Below are positions 45,885 to 57,000 of a stretch of 64,000 nucleotides of DNA, piece after piece (the stretch's first letter is position 1; every line of letters starts with the position of its first letter). The notes beneath the pieces were generated by a model that saw nothing but the letters and a program-made list of their open reading frames with translations, made no database searches and was not told the DNA's origin. A program made the position numbers and the translations under genes. This stretch comes from Coptis chinensis (lineage: Eukaryota > Streptophyta > Magnoliopsida > Ranunculales > Ranunculaceae). Location of the stretch: positions 124,001 through 188,000 of the forward strand of contig JADFTS010000044.1 in assembly GCA_015680905.1 (NCBI GenBank), written 5' to 3'.

Positions 45885-47828
45885 TCAATCCTGCAAAACA
45901 AACATATACAGGTGCCAATTTAATTATCTATTTAGGCCAATCAAATTCACAACATCCAGAATACCGATAGTTGGATACTTACATCAGCATCTGAATTACG
46001 AGGAGATGGGCTACGAGAATCAGCACATCTATTCCGCGGCGAAACACTTTTTGGACTTGGTGATCTTTCATCCCTGCTGCGTTTATCTGGACTATCACCT
46101 CCATAAGGTGGAGTCACACGTGGGGATGGGCTCTTCCTAGGACTAAGACCTAGCTGAGGGGAGGCACTGGATGGTGATCAGGAAGAAAAAAACATAAGAA
46201 AGACAGTAACACAACAGAACGCGCTCAGCCATCTCTGCAAACTAGGTACCTGTCGTATGAGCGGCTCCTACTTCTTCGTCGATAATCATCATCATACCTT
46301 CCCCGACTACGGCTTTTGTGGTGATCAGGAGACAGACTGCGGCTCCTGCTTCGATGATAGCGATCTCTTTCCCTTCCTCGATACCTGTCCCTGCTTCTGC
46401 TACGACTTCTCCTGTAATCCCTGTCACGGTATTCATCTCTGTTCCTGGCATCATGAAATATTTGAGTAATCCATAACAATACAAAGGACCTTGCCCAATA
46501 CCAGCAGTTTTATAACTACAATATTGACAGCTTAGTCAGCCAACCCATGAATAGGGTTCCTTTCAACTATTTCCATCTTCATATAACCTGTCACTAGCTA
46601 AAATAAAATAGAAGTGTTGTGGTAGTGGAGAAGTATAACTATTTTTCACATTGCATTCTTAATTGCAAACTTAAAAGGTTAACTTTTTGATCGGAAAACT
46701 TAAAAAGTTTACATTATCAACAAATTGATAAGCAGACATCACAGGTCCCATCTGGCAAACTGACATATTTAAAAATCTGACATTCCTCGAGTGAGCTATT
46801 AAATGTAACAGCTTAGCATTATCAGCTACGTCATAAGACAACACAAAGAAATTCCTCGTATTATGCAACAAGAGATGAGACACTGAAATAACTCCTAATG
46901 TCAGAAAGGAGTTGGATTTTCCTAAATGCAAGATTACTGGAGGGGAATTCTTCTGAACAGTTTTTTTTTGGCTACAGATAAAACAAAATTTTCAATTCAC
47001 CGCATCATCCACGTCCTGAACAATTCATCACTTGGCACATAAATAAAATAAAATAAATAAAAAAAATCCCGCTTACCACACTATGAACTGAAATCAAGCT
47101 CGTAAAGATGTTAGGGGGTATGAAGGTTCAGTTCAACATCTTCCTTAAGAACAAAAATTTTAAAGAAAGTAAAACAATACATTCAACTAAGGTGATTACC
47201 TAGAATGACGAGGACTTGTGCTTCGTGACCTGCCTCTAGTTTTCGCAATTTTTTCTATTATTCTTCCCTTGTGACTGAAATTGGAGAACACAATACAGCC
47301 TTTAATGAGAATAGGGAAAAGATACTAAACATTGGGCTAATAAAATCGTAATCGTATTTCCAGTTCATCCTCATAAATGATTGACTATCAACTTTTATGT
47401 TAAACGTTTTCATTGAGCTATTAAGATATTAATATATAGATTGAAACAAAATTCTTACATCTTTTCAGCATTGGGCCCATACTTGGCGAATTGAACCATA
47501 ATATCTCTGCCATCAACATTTCTTCCTGAGAAAATTTAACAACAGATAATAAGATTAATATATAGATTGAAACAAAAATCTATTCTTTATTACCATCAAG
47601 CTTATCCACCGCCTTTTGGGCCTCGTGAGCATACTTGTAACGAACAAAAGCAAAGCCACGAGAATCACCAGTCCTTCTATCTCTTGGGATGAAAATATCA
47701 ACAACCTTTCCATACTTGTCGAAAAGAGGGAACAAATCATCTGAACTCGTACGGAAGGTGATGTTGAGGACGAGAAGAGAGTAGGTGTCTCTGATGTCTG
47801 GAGGACCGGATCTTCCGAAGTGAGACAT
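45885..47828 (-). CDS. SC35: SC35-type serine/arginine-rich splicing factor
   Basis: Six exons (47828-47594, 47525-47459, 47274-47200, 46444-46250, 46166-45983, 45890-45885) join to 253 residues. The last exon contributes only one Asp codon and the stop. The N-terminus MSHFGRSGPPDIRDTYSLLV leads an RRM (about residues 14-92) with RNP2 LLVLNITF and RNP1 RGFAFVRYK, followed by a linker (VDGRDIMVQFAKYGPNAEKI) and an RS domain (YRRSRSRSRDRYRGRER, SRSRSLSPDHHKSRSR, YRRRSRSRSYDS) that ends in SP-rich sequence. It acts in the nucleus in spliceosome assembly and splice-site choice. Its start codon is 1.08 kb from that of ROCK1 on the opposite strand. Spliced long introns around the RS exons are typical of SR genes with alternative splicing, though none can be proved here. 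Confidence 0.94.
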
Positions 47829-48910
47829 TCCAGCTAGGGTCTGAACTTTGATGATGATCAGCAGAGAAAATGAGAAGAAAGACAACTGTGTTTCTTCTTA
47901 TATACAAATTTCTAAACAGGCCCACTTTAAGCCCACCAATATGGAACCTTGGGCCTCCTTCTTCTTTAGGGCATTCAGCCCTATCTAACGGAGAATTGGA
48001 AGAGCCTGGAGAGTGAAATCCCTCCACGGCCTAGAAAGTATAAATTTAGCCCCAAACACTTAAATTGACCAATAATTTCGGTTTTAGAACAAAAACGAGT
48101 TATTTTTTATTAATACCAATTATGACATTCTCTAATATACATGCAAACACCACTGTAAATTATGTTTTGGTAATCCTTATAAATATAGTTTTAGCGAATG
48201 GATTGGGATGATTAGATAGGGTTGACCGAGTTCGTATGGACTAACTGCCTACGTATCAAGTTCTCTTTGGGAAAACTTGAATCAGGTTAGACGTAGTTTA
48301 TTATCCTCTTTATATAGGCAAAGGGTTGTGCCTTTGGCTATCGCACGTCAGGTCATATTCAGGTCTTTAGGTCACTCCCGAGCCATGATGACGAGTTATA
48401 TTACGAAGTGTGCCTAAAGTTTTGGTCTTTATTGTAGTAATAAAGACATACATTTACCGACCGTTGAGATGAGAGAGAGTCTAGGAGATCGCTACAATGA
48501 GAAGTCGTTCGTGTGTAGCAAGTTACTATGAAGTGAGCTCGTGTGACGAAGACTTTCGGGTCGATTAACTACAAATTAGTCAAATCGCTTGCCATAGTTA
48601 AGTCGCTATGAGGACGAGGATCGAGAGTCGATCTGCATTCATATTTGTGTTGGATGATATTCATTGGATGTGAATATTACTTCTTCACAATGTATATACC
48701 AACACGCACACACCATTACACATGTGTATAACACACATACAAATATTATTATATATATCTGTATATATGTGCATAATACACATGCAAACACGTATAATTT
48801 GATGATCAAAGTGTCCACTGGTTGACACATGTATGGGGGGAGCAGCAGATCACACAGTTGGGGGATCCGAATATCATTTGTTTTGAGTCTCTTCATCTCC
48901 ATTATCCTCA
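47829..48910. promoter_or_regulatory. Shared head-to-head intergenic region of SC35 and ROCK1
   Basis: Both start codons face away from this 1.08-kb spacer, so it must contain both promoters. A pyrimidine-rich leader lies just before SC35. Near 48700-48790 there is an alternating ATATAT/ACACAC stretch. The middle part (48180-48640) is less AT-rich and may be old transposon sequence, but I could not define ends. Confidence 0.55.
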
Positions 48911-51900
48911 ATGGCGGTGATGAAGGCGAACAAAGCTGAACCACCGCCGCCGCCGAGAACAAAGAAGGTCTGGCTCTATCTCTTACTGCTCACCCTCCAA
49001 TACGGAGCTCAACCCTTACTTTCCAGACGTTGCATCAGGTCCGTCTCTCCTCGTCAATTAGACCCCGCCCATTTTCGTAATTGAACATCTGAAAACATCA
49101 ATTAGAATATCATTTCTTGTCAATTGTTATTTAGGGAAATTACTTTTAAGTAATTGCACACCTGAAAAAGATAAACTTTATGATTTCTATCAACTTGTTT
49201 GAAATTCATGGTCTATATTGTCATTGTAAGTGAATGTTTTCAAAATGCCTTATTAACATGCATGGACTACTTATTGCGTAGTAAACATTTATATATTGAT
49301 GACTAGCTTTAGTTCATTCATAGAGTACTAGTGACTACTTCTTGCACACATTCTCTTAATCGATGCTTGCCACAGGAAAGAAGTTATCGTGACCTCATCT
49401 GTTCTGGCATGTGAAATGGCAAAGGTGATCTCATACACTACAATGCTTTAAATACGAAAGTTTGATTTCATTTATAAGTTGAGATATTAATTAATTCTAT
49501 TTCTGTTTCTGTTTCACAGGTTATCTGTGCATTGTTTCTCCTAGCAAAGGAAGGCCGTTTGATTTATTTATGCAATGAGTGGACTTTGATGGGCTCCTTA
49601 ACTGCATCAGTCCTTCCAGCTGCTATATACGCACTCCAAAATAGCTTGTTGCAGATTTCTTACAGGAACCTTGATTCCCTTAACATTCTCAATACTCAAC
49701 CAGACCAAGCTATTGTTTACTGCTTTCTTTACCTATCTTATCTTGCGGTATGTGAAAGGCTATGATCCTACATTATTCATCTAACAGCAATGTAGGCCAA
49801 ATATAAGATCAAATGTTAGATTGTAAGAGCTATTGCATAGACCTAGTGCCTTATGAGAGCAATAGTTACATAAATTTGGTAGGTCATCAGCTACATTCAC
49901 TTAATCAGACCTTCAGCCCCTATATGAAGCTAATCTACTGGTGGAGCATCAAAATCAACGTGTTGGTGATTAACGATTTAGCAAGAATCCACTGAAGTTG
50001 ACATGCCTAAAGTCCATAGATAATTTACCTGTGGCTGCATCAACTATTACTTTTTCACCGATTGCATAATATCTTCTGTGCCCCATTTGGCATTGCTGTT
50101 ATTTGAAGTGTTGTTTTCTTTGATTTCATAGCTTAAACCTTGCTGTTCAATCTCCATAACTTACTTTGAACATGTAAATTGCACTTAATTGTTAAGTCTA
50201 TAACAATGACTAAGTTTAAAACCAGAGACTATAAAAAAGTGTGAGCTACAAATTAGAGACTATAACTTATTACTGATTCTTCTCTGGTTCCAATATGCAG
50301 GAAAAAGCAATCACCTGAACAGGTCGGGGCTCTGTTATTATTGATACTCGCTGCTGTTCTCCTAAGCCTTGGCGAGGGCTCTGGCGAAGGTTCTAGCGGC
50401 AGTGATCCCGATCGGATTATGTTTCAGGGCATTATTCCTGTTTTAGTTGCATCAGTACTCTCAGGCTTGGCTTCTGCTCTCTGTCAATGGGCTTCTCAAG
50501 TTAGTTGTACTCTATACCTCTATGTAGCTCACACTCCAAGATGTCCATTGACTATCCTTTCCAATTTTCCACTTCGTTTACTATGTTATTGCAGGTGAAA
50601 AGTCGCACCTCTTATCTGATGACTGTAGAAATGTCAATTGTTGGAAGCTTGTGCTTGTTGGCGAGTACCTACAAGTCTCCTGATGGAGAGGCAATCAAAC
50701 AGCATGGCTTTTTCTACGGTTGGACTGCAATTACTTGGGTACTGATGCCCTTCTCAGCCTACTTATACCTTATTAATGAAATTTCACTTTACTGAAAAAA
50801 AAAAAAAAAAAAACCCCGAAAAAATAACTTGGGTATTGATGCAAAAAATTATTTGATACTCCTCCATTGAATATAACAAGGATCGTGGTAGTTTGATGAC
50901 AATGGTTTTTCAATCCTTAACGCACCATTGTACGTACTGGGGCTGTGTCTCATAGTTAGTAGTTCCAACCTAGGATGTGCGTACACTTTGTATCATAGTA
51001 CTTTTAATTGTATGCATAGAAAATATGTTGATTTAGACATCAAAATCTCCTAGGCCAAAGTTGAACCCTTCTTTATGGGAAACATCAGTGTTGATCTATC
51101 AACCCCAAATATTTGACATGTGTTCCAGTTTAGTAGTCTGGCATGGTTGTCCTTTCAGCAATTCATTGTTGAGAGTTTTTCTCTATCTTTCTTCTTTTCT
51201 TATGGTTTACCCATACTTTAGTTGCGAAGTTGCACCATGATGGATTGTTAGTCTCCTTTCAATCCCAATAAAAGGGTGTTGTGTTTGGTTTCTTGATTAT
51301 AAAATTATAATGGTACTCTTGACTACTAACAAAGTTTTGTAAGAAAAAGCAATTTCGCCCATTTGCCATCACCTCCAATTCGAAGTAATTCGTTAGATAG
51401 CAGTAACCCTTAAAAATGTGTACCAGTTTCAAGTAATTACAGTTGGAGTCTTGGAGAGTGTCTACAATGCATTTTCTTCTGGTAGTGAATATTTGATGTT
51501 ATTCTGTATCACCTTCAGTTATCTTTTTTGTTTGTCAGTTGTATATTACTTATTACTGTTTGTTAGTCACTTAGCCTCAATCCTCAGTTCTTTATTGATA
51601 AATGTTCTGATGCTGTGTATATACATTAGTTATTGAACTGCTGTAAATTGTACTTTGTCTCAGATTCCAGTCATATCTAATGCAGTCGGAGGCATCCTTG
51701 TTGGACTTGTTACAGCTCACGCCGGAGGTGTCCGAAAGGTAAGTGAAACTTGGGACATAAAAGTAATATTCAGGATGTGGGGGTATGGAAGATCAGAGCT
51801 TCCTGCACGAGGGAGCATGTGGGCTGTTTATGGCCATCATGCAGGTGGTTGAGAACACTGATTTATTAGCGTCGACTTAGATCTCACCTAGCCCAACAGT

Positions 51901-52312
51901 TATGGTGTCTGATATATCAGCGCTGAGTCTATACTCGCTGTTTTGGAGAACTACAGATGTGAATCCTGATTAGAGGAAGAAAGCACAAAAGAAAAAAAGA
52001 AAGAAAAAAGAATATTGGTAGACTAGAGAAATGGACTAGTCCAAACTTGAAGTTTATATTTGCAAAGAGAGGCTGAGTGGTTTTAAATAATCAGAAGTAT
52101 TTGTCTCTCTGCTTCAGTAGTATTATCTAATTTCCTTCATGTATGTGCAGGGATTTGTCATCGTTTCAGCACTTCTTGTGACGGCCATGCTGCAATTTGT
52201 TTTTGATGGAAAACCACCTTCATCGTATTGCCTTCTAGCACTGCCTTTTGTGATTAGTAGCATTTGCATATACCAGAAGTTCCCTTACAGAATTAAGAAG
52301 AAGGAATCCTAA
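48911..52312 (+). CDS. ROCK1: ER nucleotide-sugar transporter ROCK1 (CMP-sialic acid transporter-like), with an apparent frameshift in exon 3
   Basis: Seven exons: 48911-49038, 49376-49424, 49520-49747, 50301-50499, 50595-50738, 51664-51738 and 52151-52312. Read in frame the product is about 327 residues of the NST family (Pfam Nuc_sug_transp) with roughly ten membrane spans: LYLLLLTLQYGAQPLLSRRC, EVIVTSSVLACEMAKVICAL, ASVLPAAIYALQNSLLQISY, IPVLVASVLSGLASALCQWA, LMTVEMSIVGSLCLLAS, NAVGGILVGLVTAHAGGVRK and a lysine-containing C-terminus (YRIKKKES), as in ER-retained members. Arabidopsis ROCK1 carries UDP-GlcNAc and UDP-GalNAc into the ER and affects cytokinin responses. At about 49681 (CTTAACATTC) there is one extra base. 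Dropping it restores DSLTFSILNQTKLLFTAFFT, the family sequence, up to the donor after 49747. Confidence 0.92.
50796..50814. repeat. Poly-A tract in ROCK1 intron 5
   Basis: A run of about 19 A just after GAAATTTCACTTTACTG. It is a possible retroposed-copy tail, but nothing recognisable precedes it. Confidence 0.7.
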
Positions 52313-52759
52313 AAGTACTCGTCACCACTATAAGGGAAGATAAAGCAGTTGTAATCTTCCTCCTGAGGAGGAACTGTAATTGGTTTAGTGCGTACCATTT
52401 TCTCTTGGAAATTAGGGATAGGAGATATTAATTCAAAGGTGTAAATCAGCCCTGGATCACAATGGAGTAGTGGCTGTAGTTTGTAGACTGACCTAGGTGT
52501 ATGAACTTTAATCACTGGTTAATTGTGTTCTCATCAGTCAGGTTTTATACCATGGTGAACAGAGCTTCAAATCAGGCATCTCAGATATTTGAAAAACAAT
52601 CAGGAGTTGATGAATATATTTGTAGTCTGAATTCAGATTGAAGCTTGAAATATTTACGTTTGAAATGTATTTGTAGTCTTGAATTCAGACATCCATCAAC
52701 TTTTGTTTGTCACCAATCTGTACTTTCTTTGATGTGTGCAAAATCTCGGAGGTTTATTA

Positions 52760-52804
52760 TGTGGCTTGTCTAGATAAGTAGTGAATAGAGAGAATGGTGT
52801 TACT
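52760..52804. repeat. ~43-bp direct repeat (left copy)
   Basis: TGTGGCTTGTCTAG followed by ATAAGTAGTGAATAGAGAGA and ATGGTGTTA. The second copy begins at about 53116, is split by the Tourist-like element after CTAG (53129) and resumes at 53783-53815. Confidence 0.85.
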
Positions 52805-52805
52805 A

Positions 52806-53090
52806 GTTAGAGCATTTCCAATGCAAGTCAAAATAATCCCCTTTATCACCTCCATGATGGCAGTTATTCTCTCTCTTTTCACCGTTTTGGTGAAAAACAA
52901 GATGAAGCTGAAGCTGTGCAATGTAAAGGTGAAAAAATATCTCGGACGGGATGTTGGATTCCGTTTGGACGTAAAAATCGAAAAAATACACTCGGACGGA
53001 ATGAAACATCTCGTTTGAAATTTTAAAAAAACCCGAAAAAAAATCGAAAAATTATGCGAGACGGAATCAAACATTCCGTTCGAAGTTAAC
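52806..53090 (+). repeat. Dispersed ~300-bp repeat, copy B
   Basis: Begins TTAGAGCATTTCCAATG, contains CTCTTTTCACCGTTTTGGTG and ends GCGAGACGGAATCAAACATT CCGTTCG. It matches 2008-2322 in the opposite orientation. It lies between the two copies of the 43-bp direct repeat. Confidence 0.6.
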
Positions 53091-53129
53091 CAGTCAGCCA
53101 CAATTTGGCAATATTTGTGGCTTGTCTAG

Positions 53130-53782
53130 GGCTCTGTTTGGCTGCAAGAGATATTGTATTATTTAACTATGATTAGGTGATACAAGTCATGAGATGAAAT
53201 ACTTGTGTATTTGCCTTTTATCCTGTCACATATTTTATTTGGCTACTGTTTAGTTGACATTCACAACTATATACTCATTTTTTATATTATACAAGAAAAA
53301 AACTAAAAAAAAAAAAAATATACAAAATTTGCAAATAAAAACTTAAAAACAAAAAAACTTGTAAAAAAAATATAAAATTGAATACAATAACCCCTAAAAA
53401 AAGAAAGTCCCAATTTGATAAATAATTGAAGATTTAAACACCACTTTTTTGAGAAAATAAAAAAAGTGGAGAGAGAAAAATACATAAGGTTTATGGTTCT
53501 ATTACTATGATTTCCATGAAGGAGAAAGAGAGAAAGGAGGAAAAAAAGATACGGAGAACATTTTTTATGTGTTTTTATTATTATTTTTTTTTCTCTCATG
53601 GATAGAAAACACGTTTTTCTTTGGATTTGTTTATTCACACTTTTGTATTTCTACAATTCAAAGGACTTACTAGAGTATCTACGTTTTAAACAGACCAAAT
53701 ATCTATACAAAATAAACATGACTACTACGTCACCAATTCCTGAATATAGACTCTCTATTCACACTGCAATGCAAACAGAGCC
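53130..53782. mobile_element. Tourist-like (PIF/Harbinger-type) MITE, 653 bp
   Basis: Ends GGCTCTGTTTGGCTGC and GCAATGCAAACAGAGCC (inverted repeats of about 11-14 bp) with a 3-bp duplication TAG on both sides (53127-53129 and 53783-53785). The GGCTCTGTTTGG end is typical of Tourist-like elements. The duplication is TAG rather than the usual TAA/TTA, so the class is likely but not certain. The interior is AT-rich and non-coding. Confidence 0.75.
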
Positions 53783-54016
53783 TAGATAAGTAGTGAATAG
53801 AGAGAATGGTGTTACAAATAGGTGCCTAACTGTCTAATGTGTTGTCCAATCAGAAAAACACACAAATTTATAACCAATTAACAAAAAAAAATTCAAAGAA
53901 AAATATATATTGTAATAATAAACACTTAAATATATATAAAGAACTGATTTTTATTTGATTTATTATGGTTTTCGTTCAGACAAGATCATAAGTTTTGATG
54001 GGTGTTTGAGAATCGA

Positions 54017-57000
54017 ATGGCGGAAGAAGGTTTATTATCATTATCATTAGATAGAGAATCAAATGGTGCAACGGATTCATCTGAATCGAGATGGGTGTTT
54101 CAGAAGGATGACGACTCAGATTTCGATGACGACGAAGAAGAAGAAGATGAAGATGAAGATTTGCCTCGGAGAATGAGTATGGATTCTGAGGAAGACGATA
54201 GTGGTGAGCAGAGGCTGATTCGCACCGGTCCTCGTATTGATTCCTTCGATGTTGAAGCTCTCGAAGTTCCTGGTGCTCATAGAAATGATTACGAGGTACA
54301 TTTTCCATTATTGAATTAATACTGTCAATTAAAATTTATGGAAATTCAATTAACAATGACTCAGCTTTTTTTACTAGTGATTGTGTTACTGTTAAATCTG
54401 TACAGTGAGGAGATATTTCATACTAGGAAATAAATGGAGTTTATAGTAGAACACTTATGCTAGTCTTGATATCTATAGACATTTAAGAGAGGTGATACAT
54501 ATTGGGTATCGTGTTTGACACCGCAGGAAAATGCACTAGACATGTGACGAAATTAAATTGAGAGTTTACTCTCTGAATTCTTCAGATATAATTGCAGGAA
54601 TTTACTCTGGGAAAGAACATCATGCTTGCTTTCCAGACACTTGCGGTCGTATTTGGTGATGTTGGAACTAGTCCGCTGTACACCTTCAGTGTAATGTTCA
54701 GCAAATCTCCTATTAATGGGAAGGAAGATGTCCTTGGAGCGTTATCACTAGTCTTATATACTTTAATATTGGTACCACTGATCAAATACATATTTATTGT
54801 TCTTTGGGCTAATGACGATGGTGAAGGTACGCTGGTGATTTTATGGCCATTTTTTTTTTTTTACAGATATACAAGCACACATGCACACACTCACTCACAC
54901 CTGTATGGTGGGATCTAATTGAAGTCCTATGGTTCCACATGTAACTGCTGCAGGTGGTACATTTGCGGTGTATTCATTGATCTGTAGGCATGCAAAAGTC
55001 AGTCTTCTCCCAAACCAGCTACCTTCTGATACCCGCATATCTAGCTTCAGGCTGAAGGTTCCATCACCGGAACTTGAGAGGTCTTTAAAAATTAAGGAGT
55101 GCCTTGAGACTTCACTGACACTGAAAAAGCTTCTTCTGATGCTAGTACTGGCTGGTACTTCTATGGTAATAGCTGATGGAGTTGTTACCCCAGCGATGTC
55201 AGGTTTTGAAATCTATTTAAATATGCCCTTCTGTTGTTTGGATCAATCATTTATGAAACAATGCTAGAACTAGAGTTGATATTAGTTATGTAGGACACTT
55301 TAGTGGAATATGAAGAATGGTTTTTTGATGCACAAATATGAGTTAGAATTTTTCTCATGGTCTTCTATTAATGGATGGTGCAGTCATGTCAGCTGTGGGC
55401 GGTTTAAAGGTTGGAATAGCAGGAGTTACGCAAGGTACATGCTTCGTTTGCCAAGTGTGTCAGTCAATGAAGTCTTCATAGATAATTCTCTTTCGTATCA
55501 TAATTCTTTTTGGCAATGGTCAGAGACAAGATAGATAGCATACAAAATAACGGTTTCCTCTGTTCTTTTGCAGACCAGGTAGCGATGATTTCGGCTGCTT
55601 TTCTTGTAATTTTGTTCTGTGTACAGAAGTATGGGACAAGCAAAGTGGGACTCGTAGTAGGTCCTGCTTTGTTCATTTGGTTTTGTTCCATTGGGGGCAT
55701 TGGGATCTATAACCTAATAAAATACGACAGAGGGGTATTAAGGGCTTTCAACCCAGTACACATCTATTACTATTTCAAAAGGAATTCAACACAGGCTTGG
55801 TTTTCTCTTGGTGGCTGTCTTCTGTGTGCAACAGGTCAAGTCACTTTGAAATTTTGGATTCCGTGAATTTCATATCCATTTCTCTAGTAAATAGTATCTG
55901 AATTTGACTCTATGAGTATGTTTATTTTATTCGGAGTTTTAAGTGTTAGACTGTGTGTCCTATTTTCTTAAAAATTTATTTGCCTGTATAGGGTCACGGG
56001 TCACCATTGGTTTAGTCTATCAGCCAGGTTTTTTTTATACACACATATTCTTCTCTTTATCATAACTTAATAATGACTGTACAAATAGTGTAGGGATAAT
56101 GGTCAAACATGCAACATGATAACCTAAGCCTTTCATCGAAACTGTGAATCATAATTTTGGAGACATTAGTAACTATTTGCCCTACTTCTTTTGGGGATCT
56201 TACTTGCCTGAATGTGGTCCTCACTCCTCACTCCTCCTCCTCACTCCTCACCTGTTTAGTCTGTCGGTCAGGGTTTTGTACACACCTAGCGCTTTATTAT
56301 AACTCAGTTTTCACTACACATAGTGAGACAATGTCAGGCATGCAATTTGATTTCCTCAGTAGTTCATGTGAAACCATCTGGAGAAATAGTTCATCATCTT
56401 CAAGACCAATCTCTCTCTCTCTTTGTGGAATACTAATATCCACTTACGTTCAGGTTCCGAGGCGATGTTTGCAGACCTTTGCTACTTTCCTGTCAGGTTG
56501 ATTCAGGTAAAGAAAAATTAAAATATGTGCAGGATTAGCTATTCCATACGTCCAAAGTGGCTAATTATTTGCTTGTTATTGGTCATTGCAGGTCACATTT
56601 GTGTTTCTGGTTCTGCCTTGCCTTCTCCTAGGATATCTTGGTCAAGCTGCATACTTGATGGAAAACCTAGGCAACTATGAGCAAGTTTTCTTTTCTTCTA
56701 TTCCAAGTAAGCTCTAAAATGTTTGTAGATTGAATGTGTTAATATTTTGGCAAATTTTGAAATGTGAATTGTCATGTAGTGAACACGATTAATTATTTTG
56801 GTTTTTTAGAATACTATACCCGTAGTGTATGTGCTAAGAGCTTACGAGTTCTCCCCATTATATAAAATCTTGGATTCGATGTTTGCTGTTTACAGGTGGC
56901 ATGTTCTGGCCAGTGTTGTTCATAGCTAATATTGCTGCATTGATCGCCAGTCGGACAATGACAACAGCCACATTTTCATGCATTAAACAATCAACAGCAC

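Larger units (their letters stand above)
52313..54016. other. Intergenic between ROCK1 and KUP7, repeat-rich
   Basis: Contains ROCK1 3' flank, the dispersed repeat copy B (52806-53090), a Tourist-like element (53130-53782) and the KUP7 promoter. No gene seen. Confidence 0.65.

Noticed and set aside
50796-50814. Processed pseudogene ending in the poly-A run
   Set aside because: The sequence before the run is the normal ROCK1 exon 5 and intron; no retroposed gene body or target duplication is visible.
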